In this document: piece by piece, positions 12,534 to 24,246 of the stretch
Position numbering within the stretch: position 1 is the first letter of the stretch
Layout of the letters: each line of letters begins with the position of its first letter
The notes under the pieces: model-generated
Database searches by the model: none
What the model was told of the DNA's origin: nothing
The model's input: only the letters and a program-made list of their open reading frames with translations
DNA from: Spirodela intermedia
Lineage: Eukaryota > Streptophyta > Magnoliopsida > Alismatales > Araceae
Direction: 5' to 3'
DNA length: 64,000 nucleotides
NCBI GenBank assembly: GCA_902729315.2
Contig: LR746281.1
Location: 4,400,501 to 4,464,500, forward strand
Program-made: the position numbers and the translations under genes

Positions 12534-13245
12534 GTCACAAAGTCATCATTTTTCTACTCCGTAAGGTGACAGCCACTAAAGACAATTCGACAACCCATTT
12601 TATTGATCTCTAGACTTTGCAAGGAGATCTAAATATTGTTCATGTCATTCTTATCTACAAAGAGCCTTCGAGGTTACGACGATCCTCTTGAAGGCTCAAG
12701 ATTCTAGTGCATTGTCAATGCATTGCTGCTGTGACGTTGAAACTCTTTTCCTACTTTAAACTTATTTTTTAGTTTATTTAATGATAATTTATGTGATTTA
12801 AATTTAATAAGTTATACCTTATTCAATTATAATTCTTCTAACTTTTATAGACCTTTATTTGATCAATTAAATCATCTATAATCATTTATGTAGGAATCGT
12901 CAAATGGAACTCTATTTCTACTTGATTCACGTTGATTGGGTGCTGACATCATCTTGATATCTGCACCCTTATTTCCTATTTTTCATGAATTTTAAACATA
13001 TTTTATTTTTATTTCTTAGTATAAAATTCATAAAAAATCGTATTATTTGAAGCAAATTTTAAAGCATTACTCAATATTATATTACATCTTTATGATTGAC
13101 CTGAAATATTATCACTATTTTTGGAAGTTTTATTAAATTATAATTGATATATTTGTTCAAAAATACTTCTAAATATCTAAAAAATAGTATTTTCTAGTTT
13201 TACAATTTTTAAATTTATGTGATTTAATATACAACAACTAAGTCA
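12534..13245 (+). mobile_element. LTR distal half, plus orientation (array segment 4)
   Basis: Begins in the middle of the LTR and ends with AACAACTAAGTCA at 13245, the intact distal LTR edge. It is followed by internal non-coding sequence of the same family, so it can be read as the remnant 5' LTR of the pol-less derivative that ends at 16702. Confidence 0.7.
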
Positions 13246-14789
13246 CATCAGTACTTTATCAGAGACAATCTATGGTGTTTATTTCATTAATTATGTTATG
13301 TCTTTTTTAGTTTTATTTCTCCTATAATTTCACAACATTTATTTTTGTATTTTTTTTTTCAAATAAAAATGTAAGATCTAAGATGAAGTGAAAAATTAAA
13401 AATATAGGTTGAGGTGATATCTTTCTAAAATTTAAATTTTATGATAATATTTTTAGTATTTAACCTTACATATGCATGCTTCACTTGAAAATTATAACAT
13501 ATTCTATTCTGATTTTTCTGTGTCATTGAGGATAATGTCATTTTTAAATTGGGGGTTGAAGTATTAAGTCATAATTTATGTTTTAGGATGATTATGAACA
13601 TGTGCTTATACTTTTTTCATGCTCAGTTAGTAAAGTAACTAAAAAAAATCATAAAAGCTACAACATCTATTTTCTAGCTTTTTATCAAGAACTATAGAAA
13701 ATAATTTACAAACTATCAAAAATAGTAGAAAAAATAATTTGAAATTTGAAAAATTAGAGACCCTTTTCTCACATTTCAGTGTCCTAAATATATATTTTTG
13801 AAATTTGAAAATTCTAATTATAAAGAGGATAGTTTAATTTATTTTTAACAAATTTGTCATTAGTGAAAATAAGATTAAAAATAGAAAATATAGCTATTAA
13901 AATTATATAATTTATATTTTTTATATATCTTATTATATATTCACGAAAATTAAATCAATTAGACTGATTGATATCAGAAGTTTTTATGATGATTATTATT
14001 GTGTTAGAATAAGGATTTAGTAATAAGAAATATTGGAATACTCTTTGGATACATTTTAGGTAACATGGGTTTTTTTTATTTTATAAATTTTCACTTCATG
14101 ATCTTAATGATTAATATTACTTGATGTGAAAATTTGATTCATCATTTAAGTTTAATAAAAAAAATTACAACATGATCTATAAGACTTGTGAGAAGAAATC
14201 ATTTATTTTAGAATTAAAAAAATAATGTGAAAAATATGAAAACAAAGAGTACACATGGAGGGTGTGAGACAGTATTCTTATTGTTAAAAATCATCTATAT
14301 AAAAATACTGAATACAAAATAAGTGGATAACGTGAAAACCCTTAAAATGAAAAGTATATATGAAGGGTATGAGACATCATTCTTATTGTCAAAATTTGTA
14401 TACAAGAAAAATTACTTATCTGCTATAGAAAAAAAATATATAGTACAAACTTCAAAAATCAAGTTAGAAATAAAGAAATATAAGATCAATATTATTCTCA
14501 AATGAATATTGATAATTAAAACATTTTGTGAACTATATCTCTAAATAAACAAGTGATAAAGATATGAATAGAAGAAGCAAGATCTACATTATTATTCTAA
14601 AAAGTACTTAAACATTTAAATGCTTAACATCATTCATAAATATTTGATAAAAGACTCTAACATATCTAGATGTGCGTCATTTCTAATTATATTTTAAGTA
14701 TTAAAAATATAATATTTAAATTTTATAAATTTTAATTAATTTTATAATTTTATTATTAAAAGACTTATAATGATTTAAGTTTGGGGGTA
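13246..14789 (+). mobile_element. 3' internal region of a gag/pol-deleted element
   Basis: Lies between an LTR distal end and a nearly complete LTR. It carries the TGTCATTGAGGATAATGTCA and AATTGGGGGTTGAAG block (13525-13560), which resembles the non-coding tail of Athila/Tat elements, and ends in a polypurine tract. No gag or pol motifs were seen. The short open frame at 14323-14505 has no family features and is probably chance. Confidence 0.65.
14778..14787 (+). other. Polypurine tract before 3' LTR
   Basis: AGTTTGGGGG sits two bases before the TGATAAG LTR start at 14790. That is the expected position and composition of the plus-strand priming site in plant Ty3 elements of this clade. Confidence 0.65.
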
Positions 14790-16702
14790 TGATAAGTTTT
14801 CATTATCATGAGTTAATAATAAAATAATAATATAATTTTAGCTTTAAATCATGTTAAATAAACTTATATTTATCTTAAATTATGAAAAATAATTTTAGTT
14901 AGTTAATATAAAATTTTAGCTAATTATGTCATTTTATATGAACTTATATAATTTTTATAATCTTATATTTGAGATAAATAAAAAGAAATAAAATAAAATA
15001 AAAATATAGATAAAGAAGAGAATTATATTTGGGTGAAGTCACAAATTTATATAATTTTTAAGCCCCTATTGACTAGTTGGGCCTACAAACGGGTCATAAG
15101 CATAGTTAAGTGAAGCTATGAGTAGAGCTTAAGTAGCTAAAGACAAACCAATAAGGTGTACGTCACTCTCCTTCCACATCATTGGTGGTTAGTCAAGCAT
15201 AGGACAACAAGTGGTCATACATAAGTGAGAGAGAGACATTGATCGTAAAATCTTTTTTTAGTATATATACATCTTAAAACTTATAAAATAAATAATGTTG
15301 AACTAAGCTGGCTTCTCAAACATTTTCAATCATTTTAATCTCTAAAATACTCTTAATTGGTAAGAATGAGATAGCTTTATAATGTCATTTTATAAAGATA
15401 TTTGAGTACTTATTTCACTCTCTCATATAGTGGGCCACTAGCAAGGGTTTGAATTTTACTAGAGTCAGAATTTATATTTTTATTTGATTACATTAAATTG
15501 TCATAATCACTCAATCATTAGTGAAAATCTTATCAATACGATTTGTAGAACATTGTTACTAAAATTAGAAAATAATTCTAGATAAAAAAGTGTGAATCTA
15601 TTAAGTAAATTACCTTTGATCGATGAATGAAAAAGTCATCATTAGAAAGAGGATGATCTACTAAGAGACAAGTTACTACTTCCTAACAATATACTAAATG
15701 CGATGAAGAGCCTCTTTTTATTATATGAAGTTGATGATGAAGTTCTCTAAGATGCACCTTACCTCCATCCACTTTATCTTTATTAAGTGATAGCCACTCA
15801 AGAGTTGCCAAGTCATCATTTTTTCACTCCACTAGGTGATAACAGTTAGAGATGATTTGACAACCTAATTTATTAATTTTTAGACTTCACAATATGATCT
15901 AGAGATTGTTCATGTCATCCATATTTAAGGATAGACTTTAAGGTCATAGATATTACATAGTAATCATCTTGAATACTTAAGATTCTAATATACCATTAGT
16001 GCATCACTGTCATGATACTAGAACTCTATTTTATTATTTTTAAGTAGTTTAATTTTTATTATTATTTTTTAGACTTTGAAAAGAGATTCAACAAATGTCC
16101 AAGTTGTCTGTCCAAAAAGAACTTTTAATGACATGGACATCATTCAATAATCCTTTTGAATACATAGAATTTTAGTGATTGCTATTGTAAGGCCAAAATT
16201 CTACATCTCTTACTTTCAACATAATTTTATTGCATAATTTAGCGATACTTTATGTGATTTTAAGTTTTAAAATTCTTCTTCATTAAATTATTCTTCCTCT
16301 TGCTTTTATAGATTTTAATTAGACTAATTAAATCATCTGTAATTACTTACATAAGAATCACTGGATGAAATTCTATTTCTATTTAATTCGCATTCATTGG
16401 GGTGTTGACATCATCTTGACACCTGAACTCTTATTTTTTTGTGAATTTTTAAATATATTTCATATTCATCATTTAATCTAAAAATTATAAAAACTAATAT
16501 TCTTTTAGAAAAATTATGAAATATTTTCTTTTCTTATCTTACATTATTATGATTGACTTCGAAATTCTCTATTATTTTTTGAATTTTTTATTAAATTATA
16601 ATTGATTTATTTATTCTAAAATATTTCTAAAAATTTTAAAATTAGTATTTATTGTTTTAAAAATATTAAATTTACGTGATTTATTATAGAATGACTAACT
16701 CA
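14790..16702 (+). mobile_element. Near-complete 3' LTR, plus orientation (about 1.9 kb)
   Basis: Starts TGATAAGTTTTCATTATCAT right after the polypurine tract and ends GAATGACTAACTCA. It has the same internal order as the other copies, read in reverse: terminal hairpin, block near 15060-15130, TATA/leader region near 15240-15310, and the AAAATTCTACATCT to ACTCA distal half. At 1,913 bp it is longer than the 1,627-bp copy; small duplications near 16020-16210 account for part of the difference. Confidence 0.75.
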
Positions 16703-19690
16703 AGTTATCCATCTTAGTGGGTGGTGAGTTTTTGGTGGTGTCACAATTGTTTGTTGGCATAGTATGATAGATTTGTACAATCACTTGTCCTTCAAGTGGG
16801 ATGGGACACATGTTAGCCACTACATTTGCTAAAGAAGATGGTAAAACATCTAGCCAAATGTCTATTTTCTACCTCTAAGAGATGTAGAGGTGCCACCTCA
16901 TATGGAGGACACACCATTTATCTTTTTGATCATCTTCTAAAATGAATCATTAATCTTGTGTTTCAATTCAATGTATAAAGTAAACATTTTAATAATTTAA
17001 GATATTTTAATCCACCACATACATCTAAATGGTTTAAGTTTGTAGTTTTATACCAACATGGTCTTAAAGTGCTTTGATGTTACCTTGCAAAGATCAGCTT
17101 CCTAATTTTTGCCTTGAATAATGTTTAAAATTAATTTACAAGTTGCAAAATGCTTTAGTCAAGTCTAATATTGTTACCTTGCAAAACAAATATGAACATT
17201 TCATAAATATTTAAAACTTGATTCGATGAGGCCTTTCATTGCTTATTCATCCATGAGCTGTTTGTACATACCATTGCTTAAAATGGTTGTATTGGGTTAA
17301 GATTTGTGATCCACTACACATAGGATTGATAGCACCTTAACTTGTTTGTTTAAAGAGACTATAATACAACATTTATGATTCATAGTCACTAAAATAAACA
17401 AAATGATAGTGCTTTGATGAATTATATTTAAGATGGAGCCATCAAAGTTGACAAATGAGTTATATTGTTGGTGGTAATCTAAGAACTAAGCCAATGGGCA
17501 TTATTTGAAATAGTTTACTATAATATATACTTTTTAGTCTAAATTAAGAAAAATATTTCAAGTATATGGCAATTAGAATACAAGATTTTGGAAAGGTTTG
17601 GCTTATACCATATATAAACTATCTGAAGGCAAACATCCTCATTGAATTCTACTCTAGGCCTTACTCAATACAACAATTTAAATGTTTACTCACTCTCCCC
17701 TCTAGAGATATTACCGCCAACTTAGTATATATAAAAAAAGGTTAATAGGTGGATACTTGTCATGTGTTAGTAATGCTCAATGTCTTTGATGCCTGAAAAA
17801 AAAAAGGTCACCCACCTAAGTATTAATCATGGATTATGCTGAAAGAAAAATAAGGTCACTTCTTGATTTATAATTATATGTAGTTTCTCTTGGGATGATG
17901 GATGTAGGCCAAGAGCTGAATTATTCTAAAATTTTGTATGAATTTCCATTGTGCTTATTGCCTACTTCTAGTGTTTGAAATAGATTGCTACATCGTAGTA
18001 AATTAGAATACCTAATCTAATTCAACTCAATTACATCACATATTCTAATTTTGTACACACCTAATAAGAACTATGATTAAGTCTAATCACCCTCCCTCTA
18101 AACTACATTAGTCATCCTTAACTCCTTCAATTTGTCTTAGAGTTAACCTCTATTTAGAACATATTGCACTCTTAAAAGATTAGATCAAATGATTAATTAT
18201 AACATTACATTTATTGAGGCAAATTTTAATAATAGACTGCCATTATTTACTAGTAAGTATGCATGGGTGACCACCTAGCACAATGAAGACAACTCATCAA
18301 GTTTTGAAGATGAAAAAGATAATACACATTTGCGCATTTATGCATAATTGAATACATGTCTTTAGGAATCACCTCAAACTGAAGATATTTATAATATAAT
18401 TGAAGCTCAAGATTATGCACAACATTTATAGAATCATAGAAGTTAAAATTTGATCAAGTAAGCTAATTATTAGACCAATAAGATAAAAAAATAGCATTAA
18501 GAGAGAAAGGAATCAAATATATTCATTTGGTAATTATTTTCCCCACCTACATCATGTTTACAAAATTCTTCTTCACATTTAGATTTTACTAATCTTTTGT
18601 AGGAAAGAGTACACATTTGCTAACTCTAAGTACCTAAAGTAGATTAATAGTTTCATCCACACCATTGTACTGGTCACCCCAAAGTTTCCTTTTAAAATGT
18701 TAGTTTAGTAACAAATAGATTAATTGTTTTATGAAGGCTAACATGTTTTGATTGATAGTGGGTAATAGAATTTTATCAAAATACAATTTGCATGCATTGA
18801 AATTGAAGTGTAAAAATAAACATATTGTCATTTCATGACAAATGCAACCTCAAAGCCTCTCTGAACAGATTAGAATATTCCATTCTTTTCTTCTTTAATG
18901 TGTTGTGCATCAATAAATTTGTCACAATTTTCCAACAATTCGGGGGGGACTTCTTCAACAATAGAAGTCAAAAATTCAATCTATTGAATCTAAAAAGTAT
19001 GATTTTGATGATTATATTTTTGTCCTAGCATGTGCAAATATTTAACATGTGTTTTAGACAAATAGATGAAGGTTTTTCTATTGAAAAATGTTAAAGAAAT
19101 CATGTCCCCAAATTAAAGTGAAAATAAGCCGAAAATTGGTCACTTTTTGCACATATATAGAAATCAAAACTTTAGGTTTCAATTTCTAAAGTATGTAAAT
19201 TGTTGACAACTGTAAGTAAAATACATTAGAGTAAAAGAAAAACAATGAATTCTAGAGAATGGGTGAGGGGTCCAAGTTTAATTATATTTTGTATGTATTG
19301 CTACTACATTCATTATTTAAAGTGGAGAGTTATGCAACTAATGGTGACTAAACTAGTGAGCTTACCAACAAATCATTGAGAGAGAGTTCAAAACCATCAA
19401 GCTGGAGGGAGAAAGAAAAGACAATTTAGATTTGGTGGAATAATCCTGCATTAAATAATCTAATGCAACACTTTAACTTAGATGGGGTCCCTATGCATCT
19501 CCTTGTCAATCAACGAAAGATACAAAATTGTCCACATTACTAGATGTGCATGATCTACATCATCATAGTTTAGTATTTATCATGTTGATTTTTGGAGCAA
19601 CTCAGGTGGGCAAGTACTTTTCTCAAGATAATAAAACAATCTATGTGATGTGATTGATAAAATTCACATTAGTTATATGTTTTGGAATTT
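16703..19690. other. AT-rich intergenic DNA, no gene recognised
   Basis: About 3 kb of AT-rich sequence without an open frame of interest or a recognised repeat family. It ends abruptly at about 19690, where GC content rises into the gene island. Confidence 0.5.
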
Positions 19691-21340
19691 ATTTTTATGA
19701 AATGGCTAGATAGACAGCGCTACGAGGATGCTGCCAGCGGCGTTACGCAGGTGTTTGTTTATTTACTCTCCGCCGGTTATATAAGACCGTCCGTCGGGTA
19801 GGCGGCGCACGTGGAGGACTCCGCCACCGGCACCGGCGGGGATGACGGAGCTCCGGGTACGCCACCGGAATCTCCGGTACGGAGATATGGCGCCGTTTTC
19901 TCCGAAAATTTTGTGTTGAACGGAATCAGCTGGACGTTTTTGTATAAAGATGCGACGTTTTTACGTTTCGCAAAATGTGCCCGCAGAAAGTCGTTGACGT
20001 GTCTCGTGCAGATAGGTTGGAAGATCTGGAAAGAGAGAGGAAGGGGCTGTATACAGATCCCGCACAATGGCCTTCTACCTGCACGTGTCTCGTTAGTGTT
20101 ATCCGTCGGATAGTAATCGAACGGTTATCTTTGAATTGAGGAAGATCCGACGGCCAGGTCAGATTTCTTCTTCATGTGCATTAATGGGGAGAGACAAGTC
20201 ATTTTCAATAGTCTCTCTCTCTCTCTTTCTCTCTCTACAGTCTCCACCCCCGCCACCAGCGCCGTTTCTATCGGGCCACCTCCATCCTTTCAGACGCAGC
20301 CAAAACGCCTCTGCAATCCACACTACCTTGGACCCATCCCGTCACTGTTGCCCCCTCTCGCTCTCTCTCTCTCTTTCTCTCCCTCTCGCTCGCTCTGTGA
20401 GGCTGTTCTCTCCCCCCATTGAGCAATAGGCGGCGGCGGTAGCTCCAGCGTGGTGACCTGCGTCAAAAATCGCCGCCGGGTCACGGCGACCTGGGCACAT
20501 TGCTGAGGATGCTAAGGTAAGCGATCCATTTGCCTCCTTTCCCGCCCCCTTTCCTCTCTCTCTTTCTCTCTCGTTCTCTCTCGCTCGCTCGCTTGCTCGC
20601 TTTTGGGGCAAGGAGATTTCTGCCTTTCAGGGGATGATTCAACCTGCGTTGTATATAGTGTATCATTCCTCTTTCTTCCCGACCTCGCCTGTACGGAAAT
20701 GAGCTATCTGCCTCCACGTTCTCCATTCCTGAGACCGCCAGGCCTCATTTACCCTGCGGCATCCCCTCTCTCTCTCTCTATCTCTCTCTCTCTCTCTCTC
20801 TCTCGCTACGCGCAGACGAATAAAAAGAGAAAGTTGAAACCCCTTTCTTCTGCAGCGGGCGATCTGGCTCGGTGTTAAGGTGAGGCTCCGCCTCTTCCCC
20901 CGGTTCTTCCTCTTTTTTCTTCCTTCTGGGCGTAGTCTCCATGGAGGGAAAGGCGGCAGAATGGAGAAGCAGCACGGGGATGAAGACGAGAAAAGGCGGC
21001 CCTTGTCGACGGCGAGATCCGCGACAAGGGATCTGAACTTCCTTGGGTCTCTCTCCTCCGCGGGGGATCTGAAGCCATCGCCGGGAACGTCCTGTAGAAC
21101 GTTTATTTCTCATAGCCCAGCCTAATTATTTCTTCCTCATCTCGGAACAGGCGCCCGCGTTGACGATCGCTACTCCGAGAACCCGGCGTTTTCTGCTTTA
21201 ATCGTACCGTCGAGACGTGGGCGGAGGACTCCTCTCTCCCTCGCCATCCCTCTCTCTCTCCTGAAGTTTCCTCGCCCCCGGACAAGCGCCGCCTGGTATA
21301 GGAGTTGGCGGCAGCGGCGGAGATACAGAGAGCTTCGACC
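19690..21340 (+). other. GC- and CT-rich upstream region of RopGEF
   Basis: Many CT microsatellite runs (about 20212-20236, 20356-20385, 20550-20600, 20768-20805) interrupt a moderately GC-rich region. No coding family is recognisable on either strand; the open frames here are low-complexity Ser/Leu or Arg/Glu translations of the repeats. Best read as promoter and 5' leader of the RopGEF gene. Confidence 0.5.
19778..19784 (+). promoter_or_regulatory. TATA-box-like element
   Basis: TATATAA in a GC-rich setting, just inside the AT-to-GC transition. If used, it would drive a plus-strand transcript with a long leader reaching the RopGEF start at 21341. A strong donor-like site (CTAAGGTAAGC, GT at 20517-20518) in between allows spliced leader exons. 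Leader structure is an inference. Confidence 0.4.
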
Positions 21341-23968
21341 ATGCGGACCCTTGCGTGCTGCCACCGCGCCCGGGAGATTAGCCTCGACTTCGACCAGGCC
21401 GACCCTCGTAAGCCCACCTTCCCCCTGCCTACTCTATCCTCTCTCGACTTCCGCACGCTGGCCGGAAGCCCAAGGTAGTAGGAGAACAAGACGGAGGAGG
21501 CGGTGCTGATCCTTTCCTTAGCCATGCTGGGATTTTTTCCTTTTCCTATCTTGCGGCCTGAAAATGGAGAATTTATGAAGCAGGTAATCAGTAAAGTTGT
21601 CGTAGAAAACGTTCAGATCATAATCATAATCTCTGTAGTTCTCGAGGTCAGGCTCGTATCTGCAGAGAGAGAGAGAGAGAGACGGTGGTGCTGCATTATC
21701 GTCTGACTTTCTGTCCACCCACCCGGCATTTATGCTGCTTTTGACCGGCGGCGCGCTTTTGCCTAAATCTGCGGGAAGAAGATGACCTCACCGGCGGGGG
21801 CGGGGGGCGGTAATTTATTGGTGCAGGGGTGACGACCTACAGCGGGCTTGAGAGCTGCATCCTCAACCATGGCGGCTACTCGTGCGGGACGGAGTATAGT
21901 GCGAGCCAGGCCAGCGACTCACAGGTGGGGGACGAGCTCAGCTGCTCATCCTCCAGCAAAGGGGAGGACAGCTTCGCCTCGTCCTCCCCCGGCTGGCCGG
22001 CCGCCGGCGGCGGCGGCGGGAGCGAGGAGGAATGCGGGCTGCTCGCTGGCGACTGGGCCGCCGTGAGGAGCCCCTACCCATTCTACCGCGGTCGGCGGCC
22101 CCCTCGCTCGTCGGAGGACAAGGACAAGGTTCCCATTTACAGCACGGGGTTCGCCGACGTCGAGAGCATGAAGGAGAAGTTCGCGAGGCTGCTGCTCGGG
22201 GAGGACGGCTCCGGCGGCCGGCGGGGGGTCGCCACTGCGGTGGCCTTGTCCAACGCCATCTCCAACCTCGCCGGTACGGTTGCTGATCGTCCTGGTTTCT
22301 TTCTTCTTTTCCGGTCGGTCGATTTTGTTCTTGATTGACCTTCGATTCGACCTCGCAGTGTGCACCTTTGGGGAGCTGTGGAAGTTGGAGCCACTGCCGG
22401 AGGAGAAGAAGAGCAAGTGGCGGAGGGAGATGGACTGGCTGCTCTCTCCCACCAACTACATGGTGGAGCTCGTCCCCGGCAAGCAGACCGGCGCCAATGG
22501 CCGAACGCTGGAGGTACTCCTGCTCTTTCCATCTCCCGCCGCCACCGCCACCGCCACCGCCACCGCCACCGCTGCCACCCTCTGATCCGTTCTTCCTCTC
22601 AGATTATGACGCCCAGAGCTCGCGCCGACGTCCACACGACTCTCCCGGCCCTTCAGAAGCTCGACTCCATCCTCGTCGTAAGTCCTCCGACGATTCTACG
22701 CCTTCCGCTCTGCTGCTCCCTTCTTCGTGTAATCCCCCTTCGGAGGAGGAGATATTTGAGAGGAGGATGAATGAACCTGCGAGCAGGAGGTGCTCGACTC
22801 GATGGTAGAGACGGAGTTCTGGTACGCCGAGGGCCGCAGCCGCACGGCGGAGAAGGCGGCGCAGGGCGGCGGCGGCGGCGGCGGCGGCCGGCCGGGGAAG
22901 AGGTGGTGGCTGCCGTCCCCCCGGGTCCCCGAGGCGGGGCTCTCCCGTTCGCAGAGGAAGAAGCTGGGTTTTCAGGGGAAGTGCGTGTACCAGGTGATGA
23001 AGGCCGTGAAGTCCATCAACGAGCAGATTCTCCTTCAGATCCCCCTGCCCGACGCCATTAGAGACGCCCTCCCAAAAGTACGCCGCCATGTCACTAATTC
23101 TCTACGTCTTCATCATCATCATCATAATCATCAGAGTTCTCGTCTTTCGACAGTCGGGGAAGGTGGGGATGGGGGAGGACCTGGAGAGGCTGGTCTCGTC
23201 GGAGCTGTGCTCGGTGGAGGACATCTTCCGGTCGCTGGACCTGAGTTCGGAGCACGGGGTCCTCGACATTGTCAACCGGCTGGAAGGGGCCGCCTTCGCC
23301 TGGCGGGAGAGGCTCTCTGGCGGCGTCGCCAAGAAGGGGCGGCGGGCGTGGGCGGCGATCGCGCGAGACGGCGGCGCCAAGCCGGTGGCGAAGATCGGGG
23401 TCTCCCTCGAGAGGGTGGGTGCGCTGCTCTACCTGCTGAGGGACCGATTTCCCAATCTCCCCCAGACTTTCTTCGCCGTCGCGAAGATCAGATCCAACAA
23501 GGTGAGCGCGAAGATCAGATCGCTCGTCCGAACCAGTCAGTCGTCTAACAATGGAGCGGAAGCAGAATGACGATTATAATGATAATGATGATGAAGAAGA
23601 TCTCTGGTTTTGCGCAGGACGTGGGGCACGCGATCGTTGAGGCCTACTCAAGAGTTCTGGGGAATCTGGCCTTCTGCATCCTCACCCGAATCGGAGACGT
23701 CCTCCAGGAAGACGACCTGCACCAGCCCATCAGCACCGCCGACGCCGACCTCAAGTTCGAGCTCTCCTCCGAGATGTACCTCAGCGGCGCCGCCGAGACC
23801 CCGCCGGGCTACATCAAGCGAGCGCTCATCGACCAGATGGACATGGCAGACGGCCGCCTCCGCGTCGCCGACGTTATCAGGTGCCCCTGGCAGCTCTTCC
23901 CAGAGAAGAAGATCGCCGACGTGTTCCCGGCGAGTCTTCCCACCGCCAGGACCTCCCTGCCGTGGTGA
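21341..23968 (+). CDS. PRONE-domain Rop guanine nucleotide exchange factor (RopGEF)
   Basis: RopGEFs are plant-specific activators of ROP/RAC small GTPases that load GTP at the plasma membrane in polarity, tip growth and receptor-kinase signalling. Exons: 21341-21407, 21827-22273, 22359-22513, 22603-22677, 22787-23077, 23154-23501, 23618-23968; all GT-AG, phases close, 577 aa. The N-terminal variable part has the [13 protein letters not shown] motif and a Ser-rich stretch. The PRONE domain starts near residue 124 ([21 protein letters not shown]) and continues through [26 protein letters not shown]-like [22 protein letters not shown] and the [22 protein letters not shown] helix to residue about 550. 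Residues of exon 5 include an eight-Gly run between PRONE subdomains. The C-terminal tail is short (ends ARTSLPW). The paralogue number cannot be assigned. Confidence 0.95.
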
Positions 23969-24128
23969 TGTACAACGGGCGGACTGCCCTCCCCCCCCCC
24001 TCCGAAAACCTCTGAAAGATCGAATTTAAAGAACCCCATGGAACTGGCCTCCTGCTGACATATCTGAGATAATTTTCTGCGTCCATCCTGCGATTCCGTA
24101 ATGGGTTCGGAAGATCAAATGTGGAAGG

Positions 24129-24134
24129 AAATAA
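24129..24134 (+). terminator. Candidate polyadenylation signal for RopGEF
   Basis: AATAAA lies 161 bases after the RopGEF stop and inside the 278-base convergent gap to the beta-amylase-like gene. The position is normal for a plant near-upstream element. Confidence 0.45.
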
Positions 24135-24246
24135 ATAATACAAGGTTCGACCCTCAGCCCCTTGGCGAAAGTTAGCTGGACCAATTTCTAGACCAGGACC
24201 GTTAACCGCCTTGGTGCCCAGCACAGCGGTGGAGCAGGAACCGTGC

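Noticed and set aside
16703-19690. Possible copia or DNA-transposon remnant
   Set aside because: Some phrases looked element-like when read on the minus strand, but no domain motif or terminal repeat could be supported.
19811-20113. 100-codon frame after the TATATAA
   Set aside because: It would need a GTG start, and the product shows no homology I recognise; leader DNA is likelier.
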